DNA of 64,000 bases, taken from NCBI GenBank assembly GCA_002844335.1, contig CP019155.1:1-64000 (forward strand), written 5' to 3'. The notes beneath the pieces were generated by a model that saw only the letters and a list, made by a program, of their open reading frames with translations, had not been told where the DNA came from and searched no databases. Shown piece after piece: positions 35,179-42,585 of the stretch (positions are counted from its first letter, which is position 1; every line of letters begins with the position of its first letter). The translations under genes were made by a program, and so were the position numbers. Source of the DNA: Haloarcula taiwanensis. GTDB taxonomy: Archaea; Halobacteriota; Halobacteria; Halobacteriales; Haloarculaceae.

Positions 35179-36120
35179 TCAGTCAGCCGCCTGTGACTGC
35201 GGGCCGCTGTTCGTCGTCGTCTGGTCGTCCATCATGTCACGGACCCACTGAACCGCTTCCTGAGCCTGTCGGCGACCCGTGATCTGCTCGATACTGCCGT
35301 CGTAATCGTTCTGTGAGACAGTGAAGAACTCGTCCCAGTCGAGGTCGTCCTCGACGACCTCGTATGTCCCGTCACCGTTATCCCGGATGCGTGGCTCATC
35401 GGGCATCTCCAGCCCGTATTTCTTGGCTTTCGGGATGTACGTATTGAGGAACGCGTTTCGAAGTTCGTCGTTCGTACACGTCTTCAGCCCGACTTCCGCG
35501 GCGAAGTCGTGATGGGTGCTCTGGTCGTCGGTCGGGCCGAAGAACTGCAAGATTCGCGGCCACCACTCTTCGAAGGCTTCCTGCACCATGCGCTGTTCCT
35601 TCCGGGAGCCGTTCATCAGTTCGCGGAGGATCGACTCGCCGTGTTTGACGTGCATCCCCTCCTCGAAGCAGATCTTGTCCATCGCGTGGGCGTACGGTTC
35701 CCAACTGGACTTTTTCAGGGTCGCTTGGCGGCGCATCGCGGCCCCGTCGACGAAGAATGCGATCATCGGCGTCTCGACGTAGCTCTCCATCGGATAATGG
35801 AAGCAGTTCAGGAACTTCCCGTCCCCGTTCGCCAGGTCTGCAAGCATCTCGTCGCGGGTCTTGACACCGAGTGACTCCGCCGCTCGGTAGAGCATCTGGC
35901 CGTGGCCGATTTCGTCCTGCACCTTCGCGCTGAAGGCCATCTTTCGCTCAATACTCGGTGCTTTTCTGATGAAGGGCCGTTCGAGGTACGCCCCCATAAT
36001 CTCGCTGTTTGCGTGGAACTCGAGCATCCGCGTGGCTGCCTTCCGATACTCTTCGGGAAGGTCGTCTTTCGGGCTGAATTCTCGGGGTCCAGCGCGGTCT
36101 TTGACTTCGTCAACGTTCAT
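35179..36120 (-). CDS. paaA: Phenylacetyl-CoA epoxidase catalytic subunit A
   Basis: A 313-residue diiron oxygenase that adds one oxygen atom to the ring of phenylacetyl-CoA. Ligand motifs of the carboxylate-bridged centre are visible: SIERKMAFSAKVQDEIGHGQ (ExxH pair) and EEGMHVKHGE (second ExxH). The start at 36120 gives MNVDEVKDRAG; the in-frame sequence further upstream crosses a promoter region and is not coding. First gene of paaABCD plus zinc-ribbon. No PaaE-type reductase gene follows, so the electron donor must be encoded elsewhere or be a ferredoxin. Confidence 0.92.
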   Translation of the reverse strand: MNVDEVKDRAGPREFSPKDDLPEEYRKAATRMLEFHANSEIMGAYLERPFIRKAPSIERKMAFSAKVQDEIGHGQMLYRAAESLGVKTRDEMLADLANGDGKFLNCFHYPMESYVETPMIAFFVDGAAMRRQATLKKSSWEPYAHAMDKICFEEGMHVKHGESILRELMNGSRKEQRMVQEAFEEWWPRILQFFGPTDDQSTHHDFAAEVGLKTCTNDELRNAFLNTYIPKAKKYGLEMPDEPRIRDNGDGTYEVVEDDLDWDEFFTVSQNDYDGSIEQITGRRQAQEAVQWVRDMMDDQTTTNSGPQSQAAD

Positions 36121-36162
36121 ATCTATCCCAAAAATCGTGAGGAATATTCTTACTAATTTGCC

Positions 36163-36185
36163 CCTATATAGACGGGTTTTATATG
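36163..36185. promoter_or_regulatory. Divergent paaA / regulator promoter region
   Basis: TATATAGG on the minus strand (36163-36170) is 43-50 bases before the paaA ATG, and TTTTATATG on the plus strand (36177-36185) is 24-32 bases before the regulator ATG at 36209. The two core promoters nearly touch, so one bound protein could control both. Confidence 0.45.
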
Positions 36186-36208
36186 TAATTCCGCACATGT
36201 ATGAGGTG

Positions 36209-36883
36209 ATGATAGAGGAGTGTCTCATGGTCGAGTTTCGCATTGAGGGCGACGACTGCCCGCTGGCAGATGCAAGCAGTGCCACGGGGACATCCATTGA
36301 AGCGGCCCCGCCGCTCCTCCGGGATGACCGTAACGTATTGCTGCGGTTCAGTGCGCAGGCGAGTGACAAGCTTATCGACTATCTCGATGAGGACGACCGG
36401 ATCCGCTATCTCTACCAGTCAGTTACCGATGGTCGGTATAATTACCGATGTCTATCGCTCCAGCAATGTGTTGTACATAAACTCATCAGTGCGGGCTTCA
36501 TGGTTGAATCGCTGACGTATCGGAACGGCAACGCGATTTTAACTGGCGCTGTGGTGGGCCACGAGATTCTCCAAACCGTCATGGAGACGGCCGGTGAAAC
36601 TGTCGGCGTGAAACTACAGCGGGTGTACGCACTGCGTGCAACAGAGGACGCGTCTATCGCACAGCAGTGGGACCTGACCCCGGCACAGACTGAGAGTCTC
36701 CGGTACGCAGTTGAGATGGGGTATTTTCTCGTCCCACGACAGACGACAGCTAGTGAAGTCGCTGCCGAACTCGGTATCAGCAAGTCCGCGTTCCTCGAAC
36801 GACTCCACCGCGCACAGCACTCGTTGTTCACGCAGCTGTTCGGTGACACCGACGGCGGCCATCCGGGCGACGACGGACAGTAA
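36209..36883 (+). CDS. HTH-10 (bacterio-opsin activator type) transcriptional regulator
   Basis: A 224-residue regulator: an N-terminal sensor-like domain opening with MIEECLMVEFRIEGDDCPLA, typical of haloarchaeal Bat-type proteins, and a C-terminal HTH-10 domain (SLRYAVEMGYFLVPRQTTASEVAAELGISKSAFLERLHRA, about residues 168-207). Starts at 36197, 36209 and 36227 are in frame; 36209 fits the TATA distance and family N-terminus. It is divergent from paaA with an 88-base gap, so it probably controls the phenylacetate operon. The effector is unknown; phenylacetyl-CoA would parallel bacterial PaaX, an unrelated repressor. Confidence 0.85.
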   Translation: MIEECLMVEFRIEGDDCPLADASSATGTSIEAAPPLLRDDRNVLLRFSAQASDKLIDYLDEDDRIRYLYQSVTDGRYNYRCLSLQQCVVHKLISAGFMVESLTYRNGNAILTGAVVGHEILQTVMETAGETVGVKLQRVYALRATEDASIAQQWDLTPAQTESLRYAVEMGYFLVPRQTTASEVAAELGISKSAFLERLHRAQHSLFTQLFGDTDGGHPGDDGQ

Positions 36884-36908
36884 AGTGCCCGGGCACCTGA
36901 ATACGACC

Positions 36909-37670
36909 ATGCGCGTTGAAGACGGTGCTGTTCGACGAATCGTATTCGACCGTCCCGGTGTCAAAAACGCGATGACCGGGGCGGTCGCGACTGAGCTCGC
37001 TGATGCGCTCGCTGATCTCGACCCGGCGACGCACGACGCCGTTCTCCTCACCGGTGACGGTGATTCGTTCAGTGCCGGCGGGGATATTGAGGCGATGAGC
37101 GAGCGTGAGGAATCGGCAACGGAAGCCTACGAACGAGTCCGGAAAACGCTGGGTCGGGTGGCCAGCAATATCCTCGAAGCGCCGGTGCCTGTCGTCGCAA
37201 AGGTCAACGGGGACGCGGTCGGTGCCGGACTGTCGCTCGTGGCCGTCGCCGATTTCGCCTACGCCGCCACGTCCGCGCGGTTCGGTGCGTCGTTCATCAG
37301 CGTCGGCCTCGTCCCAGACATGGGCGCAACCGCCATACTACCTCGGCTTATCGGGCTCAGGAAAACTAAAGAACTCGCGTTCACCGGGAAACTAATCGAC
37401 GCCGAAAGCGCCGCCGACATGGATCTGATCAACGAGGCTGTCGAACCAGCCAAGCTTGATGCGCGGACGGCCGACCTGCTCGAAACACTTCAGGCACAGC
37501 CGACAGCGAACCTCGGGCTGGCGAAGGAGGCGATCCACGATAATCTCGGCCAGTCTCTGCGAACCGGGCTGCGTCGGGAAGCACGCATCCAGTCGCTGGC
37601 GTACGATACGCCGGCACACTCACGCGGAGTCGAGGCGTTTCTGGACGGGCGGACCCCGGATTTCGACTAG
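36909..37670 (+). CDS. paaG: Enoyl-CoA isomerase, PaaG-like
   Basis: A 253-residue crotonase-fold protein. The two hydratase glutamates are absent: GCEL reads GLSL and QPE reads ASF. Instead an aspartate, D137 in LVPDMGA, occupies the place of D136 in E. coli PaaG, which isomerises the ring 1,2-epoxide of phenylacetyl-CoA to the oxepin. Oxyanion-hole segment FSAGGDIEAM is near residue 54. It follows the HTH-10 regulator by 25 bases, on the same strand and close to paaABCD. The ATG at 36909 is chosen over a longer in-frame extension overlapping the regulator gene. Confidence 0.85.
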   Translation: MRVEDGAVRRIVFDRPGVKNAMTGAVATELADALADLDPATHDAVLLTGDGDSFSAGGDIEAMSEREESATEAYERVRKTLGRVASNILEAPVPVVAKVNGDAVGAGLSLVAVADFAYAATSARFGASFISVGLVPDMGATAILPRLIGLRKTKELAFTGKLIDAESAADMDLINEAVEPAKLDARTADLLETLQAQPTANLGLAKEAIHDNLGQSLRTGLRREARIQSLAYDTPAHSRGVEAFLDGRTPDFD

Positions 37671-38542
37671 CGGTCGAAAAATTCCCGGGCGTTTTCGAAC
37701 AGAATCTTCCGCTGGACATCCGTGTCAAAGTCCGTGTCACGGGCGAACGATTCGAGCCACGTTTCGGGGTCGATCATCGGATAATCAGTGCCGAACATCA
37801 CCTTGTCTTTGAGCACTGTCCCGGCGTAATGGAGCACCTGCTCGTCGATGTACTTCGGCACCCAGCCGGAGAGATCCATGTACACGTTGCCTTTTTGCTG
37901 GCATATCGCCAGTTGCTCTTTCTCCCACGGGAAGGCGGGGTGAGCGATGAGGATGTCGAGATCCGGATGTGCAGCAGCCACGTCGTCGATAAGCATCGGG
38001 TTACCGTACTTGATTTTCAGGCCGCGACCGCCGGCGCTACAGGCCCCCAGTGTCGAGTTCCCGCCGTGGAAGACAACGGGGACCCCGAGGTCTTCGATGG
38101 TACTCCACAGGTGGTCGTGGCGTTCGTCCGAGGGGTCAAAGCCCTGTGCGATCTGCTGGAACTTGAACCCCGAGAGGTCCAGATCCTCGACGCACCGGAT
38201 CGCCTCCTGTACGCAGTCATCTTTCAGTGGATCGACGCTTCCGAACCCAACGAAGAAGTCGGGGTACTCGTCCCGGACTTCGGCGACATAGTCGTTGGGG
38301 ACGGGTGGGTTTCCGGTGTTCGTCTCCGCGTCCCAGCCAAGCAGGACAGCGCCACCGACACCCGCCTCGTGGTACTCCGCGAGCATTTCGTCGTAGTCCC
38401 ACGTCTCCAGATCAGTGCCAAAGCGGTCGGCGGCGTCTTGCATCATTTCGCCGCCGGCGTCGTGGAGGAACTCACTGGTCGGTTGGTGGGCGTGCGTGTC
38501 GAACAGTTGCCTGTCGTCGACACCAGGGAGGTCGGTTGTCAC
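37667..38542 (-). CDS. Amidohydrolase-2 family protein (ACMSD-like)
   Basis: A 291-residue TIM-barrel metal-dependent hydrolase or decarboxylase. Metal-site residues are visible: DTHAHQP near residue 14-20 (HxH), histidine in VVFHGGNST, histidine in ILIAHPAFPWEKEQ and aspartate in MFGTDYPMI. This set is typical of the amidohydrolase-2 group, which includes 2-amino-3-carboxymuconate semialdehyde decarboxylase, gamma-resorcylate decarboxylase and 4-oxalomesaconate hydratase. So a decarboxylation or hydrolysis in aromatic catabolism is plausible. It is convergent with paaG; the two stop codons share the four bases CTAG (37667-37670). Confidence 0.85.
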   Translation of the reverse strand: MTTDLPGVDDRQLFDTHAHQPTSEFLHDAGGEMMQDAADRFGTDLETWDYDEMLAEYHEAGVGGAVLLGWDAETNTGNPPVPNDYVAEVRDEYPDFFVGFGSVDPLKDDCVQEAIRCVEDLDLSGFKFQQIAQGFDPSDERHDHLWSTIEDLGVPVVFHGGNSTLGACSAGGRGLKIKYGNPMLIDDVAAAHPDLDILIAHPAFPWEKEQLAICQQKGNVYMDLSGWVPKYIDEQVLHYAGTVLKDKVMFGTDYPMIDPETWLESFARDTDFDTDVQRKILFENAREFFDR

Positions 38543-38738
38543 AGAGAGAGATTTTACCCAGTGTCATAAAAATCCATGCTGTTTCTGCTGTCCAGCGGCC
38601 ACGCTGAAGTGTCACGGCAGTCGTGCCACCGGTAGCTAATTCGAGCGGCGGTGGTCATACCTGCGGCAGGCGACGAGTCCACAGCGCACGGTCACCCCGT
38701 GCATAGCCGGGTGTCTATCCCCTACCATCTTACTGCTG

Positions 38739-38746
38739 GGAGGTGA
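38739..38746 (+). promoter_or_regulatory. Strong Shine-Dalgarno for the CitE-like gene
   Basis: GGAGGTGA is a near-perfect match to the 16S 3' end, 10 bases before the ATG at 38757. Many haloarchaeal transcripts are leaderless, so this clear site suggests a leadered mRNA for this gene. Confidence 0.5.
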
Positions 38747-38756
38747 AGGGGCGGCC

Positions 38757-39590
38757 ATGGTTCGTCGCAGTGTCCTGTTTGCACCGGGTGACAACACAGA
38801 GTTGATGCGAAAGGCGGCCGGTGGCGACGCTGACGTGGTCGTTTTCGACCTCGAAGATGCGGTTGCACCGGCTGACAAAGAACAGGCCCGTGAATCTGTT
38901 CAATCGGTCCTATCAACTGTCAGTTCAGATAGCCACATCTGCGTTCGCATCAATCCCGTGGGAGTCAGCGCTACAGCCGACCTTGCGGCAATACTGACGG
39001 ATACCAGTCCCGACAGTGTGATGCTCCCGAAGGCCAGTTCTGCCGACGACATATCGGTCCTGGAACGGCTCCTCGGGGAGCACAGTGTGGACCTCCCAGT
39101 GCTTTCGCTGGTCGAATCGGCCGCTGGCGTCCTCAACGCGGCGGAGATCGCAGCCGCCGACCCAACAGATGCCCTCCTGTTCGGAGCCGAAGACCTCGCG
39201 GCCGACATCGGTGCGAGTCGGACCAGCGACGGACGAGAGGTGCTCTATGCACGCCAGCGAGTCGTCGTTGCGGCCAGCGCCGCTGGAATCGATGCGATAG
39301 ATACGATATACCCCGACTACGGCGATCTAGATGGCCTCCGCGAAGCGACGGAGTTCGCGGCCCAGCTCGGATACGATGGGAAGATGGCGATCCATCCGGA
39401 TCAGGTCGCGGTCATCAACGACGCGTTCTCCCCCGATGACGAGGAAATAGCATGGGCTGAACGCGTTGTTGCAGCCGACGACGAGACAGATGCCGGGGTT
39501 TTCGAGGTCGACGGAGAGATGATTGACGCACCGCTTATCGCGCAAGCAGAGCGCGTCCTCGAACGCGCTCGCGAGGCCGGGCAGCGGTAA
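38757..39590 (+). CDS. HpcH/HpaI aldolase / citrate-lyase beta (CitE-like) protein
   Basis: A 277-residue TIM-barrel lyase. The start RRSVLFAPGDNTELMRKAA and VVFDLEDAVAP (about residues 24-34) are the CitE/malyl-CoA lyase pattern, with metal-binding acidic residues. LFGAEDLAADIGA and IDTIYPDYGD also match. The family cleaves or joins CoA esters of malate, methylmalate or citramalate; Haloarcula relatives include beta-methylmalyl-CoA lyase of the methylaspartate cycle. Together with the MaoC gene at 40397 it could form a hydration-plus-cleavage pair for a branched-chain CoA ester. Which substrate is unknown. Confidence 0.85.
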   Translation: MVRRSVLFAPGDNTELMRKAAGGDADVVVFDLEDAVAPADKEQARESVQSVLSTVSSDSHICVRINPVGVSATADLAAILTDTSPDSVMLPKASSADDISVLERLLGEHSVDLPVLSLVESAAGVLNAAEIAAADPTDALLFGAEDLAADIGASRTSDGREVLYARQRVVVAASAAGIDAIDTIYPDYGDLDGLREATEFAAQLGYDGKMAIHPDQVAVINDAFSPDDEEIAWAERVVAADDETDAGVFEVDGEMIDAPLIAQAERVLERAREAGQR

Positions 39591-39632
39591 CCAACGGCAA
39601 CACCTATCCGAGACCTTACTGTGCTGTCGTGT

Positions 39633-40355
39633 ATGAAAAACGTCGTCCGGCGAAATTTCGATGCCAGCGTCGACGCCTACACGACCTACGAGCGGCGGAC
39701 CAATCGTTTCACGTCGCTCGCTCGGCTGCTCGCCGCCGAGATGAGCACTCGTCCTGACGGGCGACTCGGGACAGTGCTCGATGCGGGCGCTGGAACAGGC
39801 GTAAGCACGCGCGTGTTCGCCGAGACGGCAGCGGATACTATTGCGCTCGATATCAGTCGCGAGATGCTACGCGAAATCGACTCCGCTGCCCGGTTGCAGG
39901 CCGATTTCGACCACCTTCCGCTCAGTGACCAGTCGGTCGACGGCGTGGCTTTTACCGCCTCACTCTTTCTGGTCCCTGACCCAGCGACTGCAGTACGGGA
40001 AGCCGCCAGAGTCCTCCGCCCGGACGGCGTGGTTGGCGCTGTCGCACCGCTGGGGTGGTTCTGTCCCGACGGCACGGACGTGTTCGAACAGTTCGAGCGC
40101 GAGTCACGCTCCCCGTCCGACACATCAACCCTCCAAGACGCCCTGGCGAGTGACTTCTCGACGACGACAGGCACATGGCGGTTTTCGACGACTGCCGAAA
40201 ACATCCGGCTGTTCCACGCGATTCCCGCGATGGCCGCACGGCTCTATCCGAAACTCGACACAGAACAGCGGGTACGACAGGCCCACGAACTCCTCGGCGC
40301 TCTGGACGGGACGTTCGAGCAACGATGGCGGTGGGTCATCGGCGTGCCCGAATAG
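39633..40355 (+). CDS. Class I SAM-dependent methyltransferase, BioC-like
   Basis: A 240-residue Rossmann methyltransferase. LDAGAGTGVSTRVFA (about residues 46-60) is the SAM-binding motif I; DQSVDGVAFTASLFLVPDP holds motif III and IV; EAARVLRPDGVVGAVAPL is the next strand. The N-terminus NVVRRNFDASVDAYTTYERR resembles BioC-type enzymes. The substrate is unknown and no biotin synthesis genes are nearby, although a biotin-dependent carboxylase is. The ATG at 39633 is preferred over GTG 39621. Confidence 0.78.
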   Translation: MKNVVRRNFDASVDAYTTYERRTNRFTSLARLLAAEMSTRPDGRLGTVLDAGAGTGVSTRVFAETAADTIALDISREMLREIDSAARLQADFDHLPLSDQSVDGVAFTASLFLVPDPATAVREAARVLRPDGVVGAVAPLGWFCPDGTDVFEQFERESRSPSDTSTLQDALASDFSTTTGTWRFSTTAENIRLFHAIPAMAARLYPKLDTEQRVRQAHELLGALDGTFEQRWRWVIGVPE

Positions 40356-40396
40356 GTGACTTGAATCTGCGGTTCGTCAGTCGGGCAGTCACAGCG

Positions 40397-40861
40397 TCAC
40401 TCGGCGTGGTCCCGCTTCAGCGACAGCACGGTGCGGTCGAACTCACAGACGAGGACATCGTCCGAATCTGTGAGTTTGAACACCTCGACGTGCATCGTGA
40501 CGACGCCGCGGTCACCGTCGCTGGTCTCGCGTTTGTCGGTCACAGTCGATTGCACGCGGATCGTGTCGCCGTGAAACACGGGGTTCGGATGCTCGACGCT
40601 GTCGTAGGACAGGTTCGCGACGATGGTGCCGTCAGTCGTCTCTGGAATGGTCAGTCCGACCGCTAGGCTCATCGTGTAGAGGCCGTTGACCAGTCGCTCG
40701 CCGAACTCCGTCTCGGCCGCGAACTCGGCGTCGAGATGGAGCGGCTGCTGGTTCATCGTCATATCGCAGAACTGCTGATTGTCGCGCTCGCTGACGGTAC
40801 GGCGCTTCTCGTGTTCGATGGTCTCGCCGACCTCGAACTCTTCGTAGTAGCGTCCTGTCAT
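40397..40861 (-). CDS. MaoC-family hydratase, mesaconyl-CoA hydratase-like
   Basis: A 154-residue hotdog hydratase: RYYEEFEVGETIEHEKRRTV start, the catalytic aspartate/histidine segment FCDMTMNQQPLHLDAEFA (about residues 32-49), and GERLVNGLYTMSLAVGL. This is the form seen in mesaconyl-CoA and related hydratases. It is the last gene after the carboxylase subunits (3 bases from the carboxyltransferase gene), so it acts on a product of the same pathway. With a CitE-like lyase close by, hydration of a 2-enoyl-CoA followed by cleavage is a reasonable guess. Confidence 0.82.
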   Translation of the reverse strand: MTGRYYEEFEVGETIEHEKRRTVSERDNQQFCDMTMNQQPLHLDAEFAAETEFGERLVNGLYTMSLAVGLTIPETTDGTIVANLSYDSVEHPNPVFHGDTIRVQSTVTDKRETSDGDRGVVTMHVEVFKLTDSDDVLVCEFDRTVLSLKRDHAE

Positions 40862-40864
40862 AGC

Positions 40865-42583
40865 TCAGAGGATGGTCCCGTGTTTCTTGTCCGGGAGGTC
40901 TTTCTCGACGGTCTCGTAGAACGCAAACCGGTTCGTCAGTTCCGTTCTGAGATCGCTGGGTGGGACGATGTCGTCGACGACAACTTCGCTAGCCATTCGA
41001 TGAATGTCGATATCCTCGCGGTAGGCCTCGCGGAGTTCCTGCTCCTTTTGCTGTCGTTCGTCCTCGTCCTCGATCTCGGAGAGCTTCCGGGCGTAGACGG
41101 CATTGATAGCCGCTTCCGGCCCCATAATCGCGATTTCGCCGCTTGGAAGGCCGATTGTCGACTCGGGGTCGTACGCGGGGCCGGACATCGCGTAGATGCC
41201 CGCACCGTATGCTTTCCGCACCACGACGGACTGCTTGGGCACTGTCGCCGAAGACGTGGCGTAGATCATCTTCTTGCCCTGTTCGAGGATGCCCTCCTTC
41301 TCGACGCCTGACCCAGCCATGAACCCCGGCGTATCACAGAGGTACAATAGCGGAATATTGTAAGCGTCGCAGGTCCAGATGAACTGGGCGGCTTTCTCCG
41401 CTGCGTCCGGGAAGATGGCTCCCGCACGCTGGGCTGGCTGATTGGCGATGACTCCGACTGGCCGACCATCGATCCGAGCAAACGACGTGATAATCTCTTT
41501 CCCGTACTCGGGCCGGAGTTCGAGGGGCGACCCGGCGTCGACGACCCGCTCGATCACGTCGAACATATCGTAGCCTTTGTTGGGCTTGTCCGGGACGACG
41601 GCGTCGATACCCTCTGGCGAGCGCTTCGGGGCCGTCCCACTGGTCTGTGGTGGGTCTTCGTCGGCGTTGTCTGGCAGATAACCGATGAGTTGCGCGACGA
41701 GTTCGCGGGCGTGTTCCTCGTCGTCGGCGATGAGATCTGCGCTTCCGGAGTGCTGTGCGTGTACGTCGGGGCCGCCGAGGTCTTCGAGGCTGATTTCCTC
41801 GCCAGTGACCATTTCGACCATCCGGGGGCTGGCAATGGCCATTGCGCTCATGTCCCGAACCATGACGGTGAAGTCTGCGAAGACTGGCGTGTAGGCCGCA
41901 CCGGCGATACAGGGACCGTACAGCACACAGATCTGGGGGACCCGCCCCGAGAGCATCGAGTGGTTGTAGTAGAACTTCCCGATTCCCTCGCGGTTGGCGA
42001 AAAAGCCCGTCTGCTGGTCTATACGGCCGCCCGAGGAGTCCATCAGATACAGCACCGGTCGCCCGGTTTTCAGTGCCCGTTGTTGCATCCGGAGGAACTT
42101 CTCGACACCTTTTGCGGCCATGCTTCCACGTTTGACCGTGTAATCGTTGGCCATGAAATGCAGGTCACGGCCCTCGAACTCCGCGGCCCCCGTGATGAGT
42201 CCGTCAGCCGGGAGCTGGTCGTCGGCGTCAAACTCCGCAAACGTCCCGTCCTCGAAGAGGAAATCGTCGCCGAACCACAGGTCGATACGGTCACGAACGA
42301 ACAGCTTGCCCTCCTCAGGCAACTGCTCCTTGTACTTTTCCGGCCCGCCTTCGTGGATCTCTTCGATCTCCTTGCGCAGATTCTCCTCGCGTTCGGTCGG
42401 CCCGAGGTCGTCGTCGACCTGTTCCGCGGCTTCGTCCCCCCGAGTGCCGTCGTACGTGGCACTGGCGGCCGTTTCGCCGCTGTCAATGACGAGTGTAATG
42501 TCGTCCTCGAAGTGTGTCGCCAACGCCTCTGCAATGGCCTGTGCTTCCGATTCGGTCGCGTCGTCTGAAATTCTGACTTGCAT
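40865..42583 (-). CDS. Biotin-dependent acyl-CoA carboxylase, carboxyltransferase subunit with N-terminal extension
   Basis: A 572-residue carboxyltransferase beta/alpha protein like those of propionyl-CoA or methylcrotonyl-CoA carboxylase. Two crotonase-fold CT domains are recognisable (SGGRIDQQTGFF in the first; DTPGFMAGSGVEKEGI and GKEIITSFARIDGRPVGVIANQP in the second). The first about 70 residues are not part of the usual CT fold; MQVRISDDATESEAQAIAEALATHF recalls the small epsilon subunits of acyl-CoA carboxylases, here fused. The acceptor (propionyl-, acetyl-, methylcrotonyl- or geranyl-CoA) cannot be decided from motifs. Stop of the biotin carboxylase gene is 2 bases away, so they are one operon. 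Confidence 0.88.
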   Translation of the reverse strand: MQVRISDDATESEAQAIAEALATHFEDDITLVIDSGETAASATYDGTRGDEAAEQVDDDLGPTEREENLRKEIEEIHEGGPEKYKEQLPEEGKLFVRDRIDLWFGDDFLFEDGTFAEFDADDQLPADGLITGAAEFEGRDLHFMANDYTVKRGSMAAKGVEKFLRMQQRALKTGRPVLYLMDSSGGRIDQQTGFFANREGIGKFYYNHSMLSGRVPQICVLYGPCIAGAAYTPVFADFTVMVRDMSAMAIASPRMVEMVTGEEISLEDLGGPDVHAQHSGSADLIADDEEHARELVAQLIGYLPDNADEDPPQTSGTAPKRSPEGIDAVVPDKPNKGYDMFDVIERVVDAGSPLELRPEYGKEIITSFARIDGRPVGVIANQPAQRAGAIFPDAAEKAAQFIWTCDAYNIPLLYLCDTPGFMAGSGVEKEGILEQGKKMIYATSSATVPKQSVVVRKAYGAGIYAMSGPAYDPESTIGLPSGEIAIMGPEAAINAVYARKLSEIEDEDERQQKEQELREAYREDIDIHRMASEVVVDDIVPPSDLRTELTNRFAFYETVEKDLPDKKHGTIL

Positions 42584-42585
42584 AC

